Source: UBA6168 sp039819485 (GTDB lineage: Bacteria; Bacteroidota; Bacteroidia; Chitinophagales; Saprospiraceae). Taken from it: DNA of 64,000 nt. Positions 63,994-64,000 of this stretch are shown piece by piece (the first letter of the stretch is position 1; the number at the start of each line of letters is the position of its first letter). The translations under genes and the position numbers were made by a program. A model generated the notes under the pieces. That model was given only the letters and a program-made list of their open reading frames with translations. It had not been told where the DNA came from and searched no databases. The DNA lies in NCBI GenBank assembly GCA_039819485.1, contig JBCBRY010000006.1:1-64000 (forward strand), written 5' to 3'.

Positions 63994-64000
63994 CAGTGCT

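Overview
The window comes from a member of the Bacteroidota, most likely a Saprospiria/Lewinella-type bacterium. Several features point there: type IX secretion C-terminal sorting domains on two giant secreted proteins, a TonB receptor paired with a DUF5689 lipoprotein, the futalosine menaquinone genes mqnE and mqnA, an LptD/amidase/MCE block, and a secreted protein carrying cohesin-like and dockerin-like segments. This is reading by eye; no database search was run.

Region 1 (about 0.3-10.3 kb) is a type III CRISPR-Cas operon, closest to III-D in composition. It encodes a short Cas10 with GGDD and no HD domain, a small Cas7-type RAMP, a Csx10-like RAMP, a fused double Cas7, a small protein resembling TIGR04423, a large TIGR03986-like RAMP with a long helical C-terminal extension, an unusual 220-aa protein and a Cas6-like endoribonuclease. 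A short degenerate three-repeat CRISPR array follows. No Cas1, Cas2, separate small subunit or recognisable CARF effector is visible.

Region 2 (10.6-18.6 kb) holds accessory genes: a four-helix membrane protein ending in what looks like effector-associated domain 11 (EAD11), a secreted M48-like metallopeptidase, a related protein whose zinc motif is destroyed, a PKD lipoprotein and a secreted VWA protein with a barrel-like C-terminus. The 220-aa protein inside the CRISPR operon also has an EAD11-like N-terminus, joined to a receiver-like Rossmann domain. Because EADs are thought to pair homotypically, the most interesting hypothesis in the window is that type III CRISPR sensing is wired through EAD-EAD contact to a membrane effector.

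Region 3 (18.8-35.1 kb) begins with a tRNA-3'-end-like fragment and a strong terminator. It then holds a probable nucleic-acid scavenging set (secreted endonuclease/phosphatase, TonB receptor, DUF5689 lipoprotein), the envelope block (MCE/MlaD, amidase, LptD), GNAT, TfoX-N and MOSC genes, and a secreted BNR-repeat protein. Region 4 (35.8-53.8 kb) holds a T9SS cohesin/dockerin protein, peptidase D, mqnA/mqnE, a glycosyltransferase, a D-2-hydroxyacid dehydrogenase, a DEDDh exonuclease-GIY-YIG fusion, DUF1207, a NamZ-like lipoprotein, an M24 peptidase, three tandem small secreted CarboxypepD_reg-like proteins and an NAD(P)-binding protein. Region 5 (53.9-64 kb) holds a 1685-aa secreted protein with duplicated glycosidase-like modules, a thioredoxin-domain (DUF255-type) protein and a double ATPase of a peptide-type ABC transporter.

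Across the window are dispersed palindromic elements of about 85 bp with AAATGACACTTTT ends (three copies and one variant) and two palindromes built from 7-bp units. One of the latter has added a foreign tail to the dehydrogenase.
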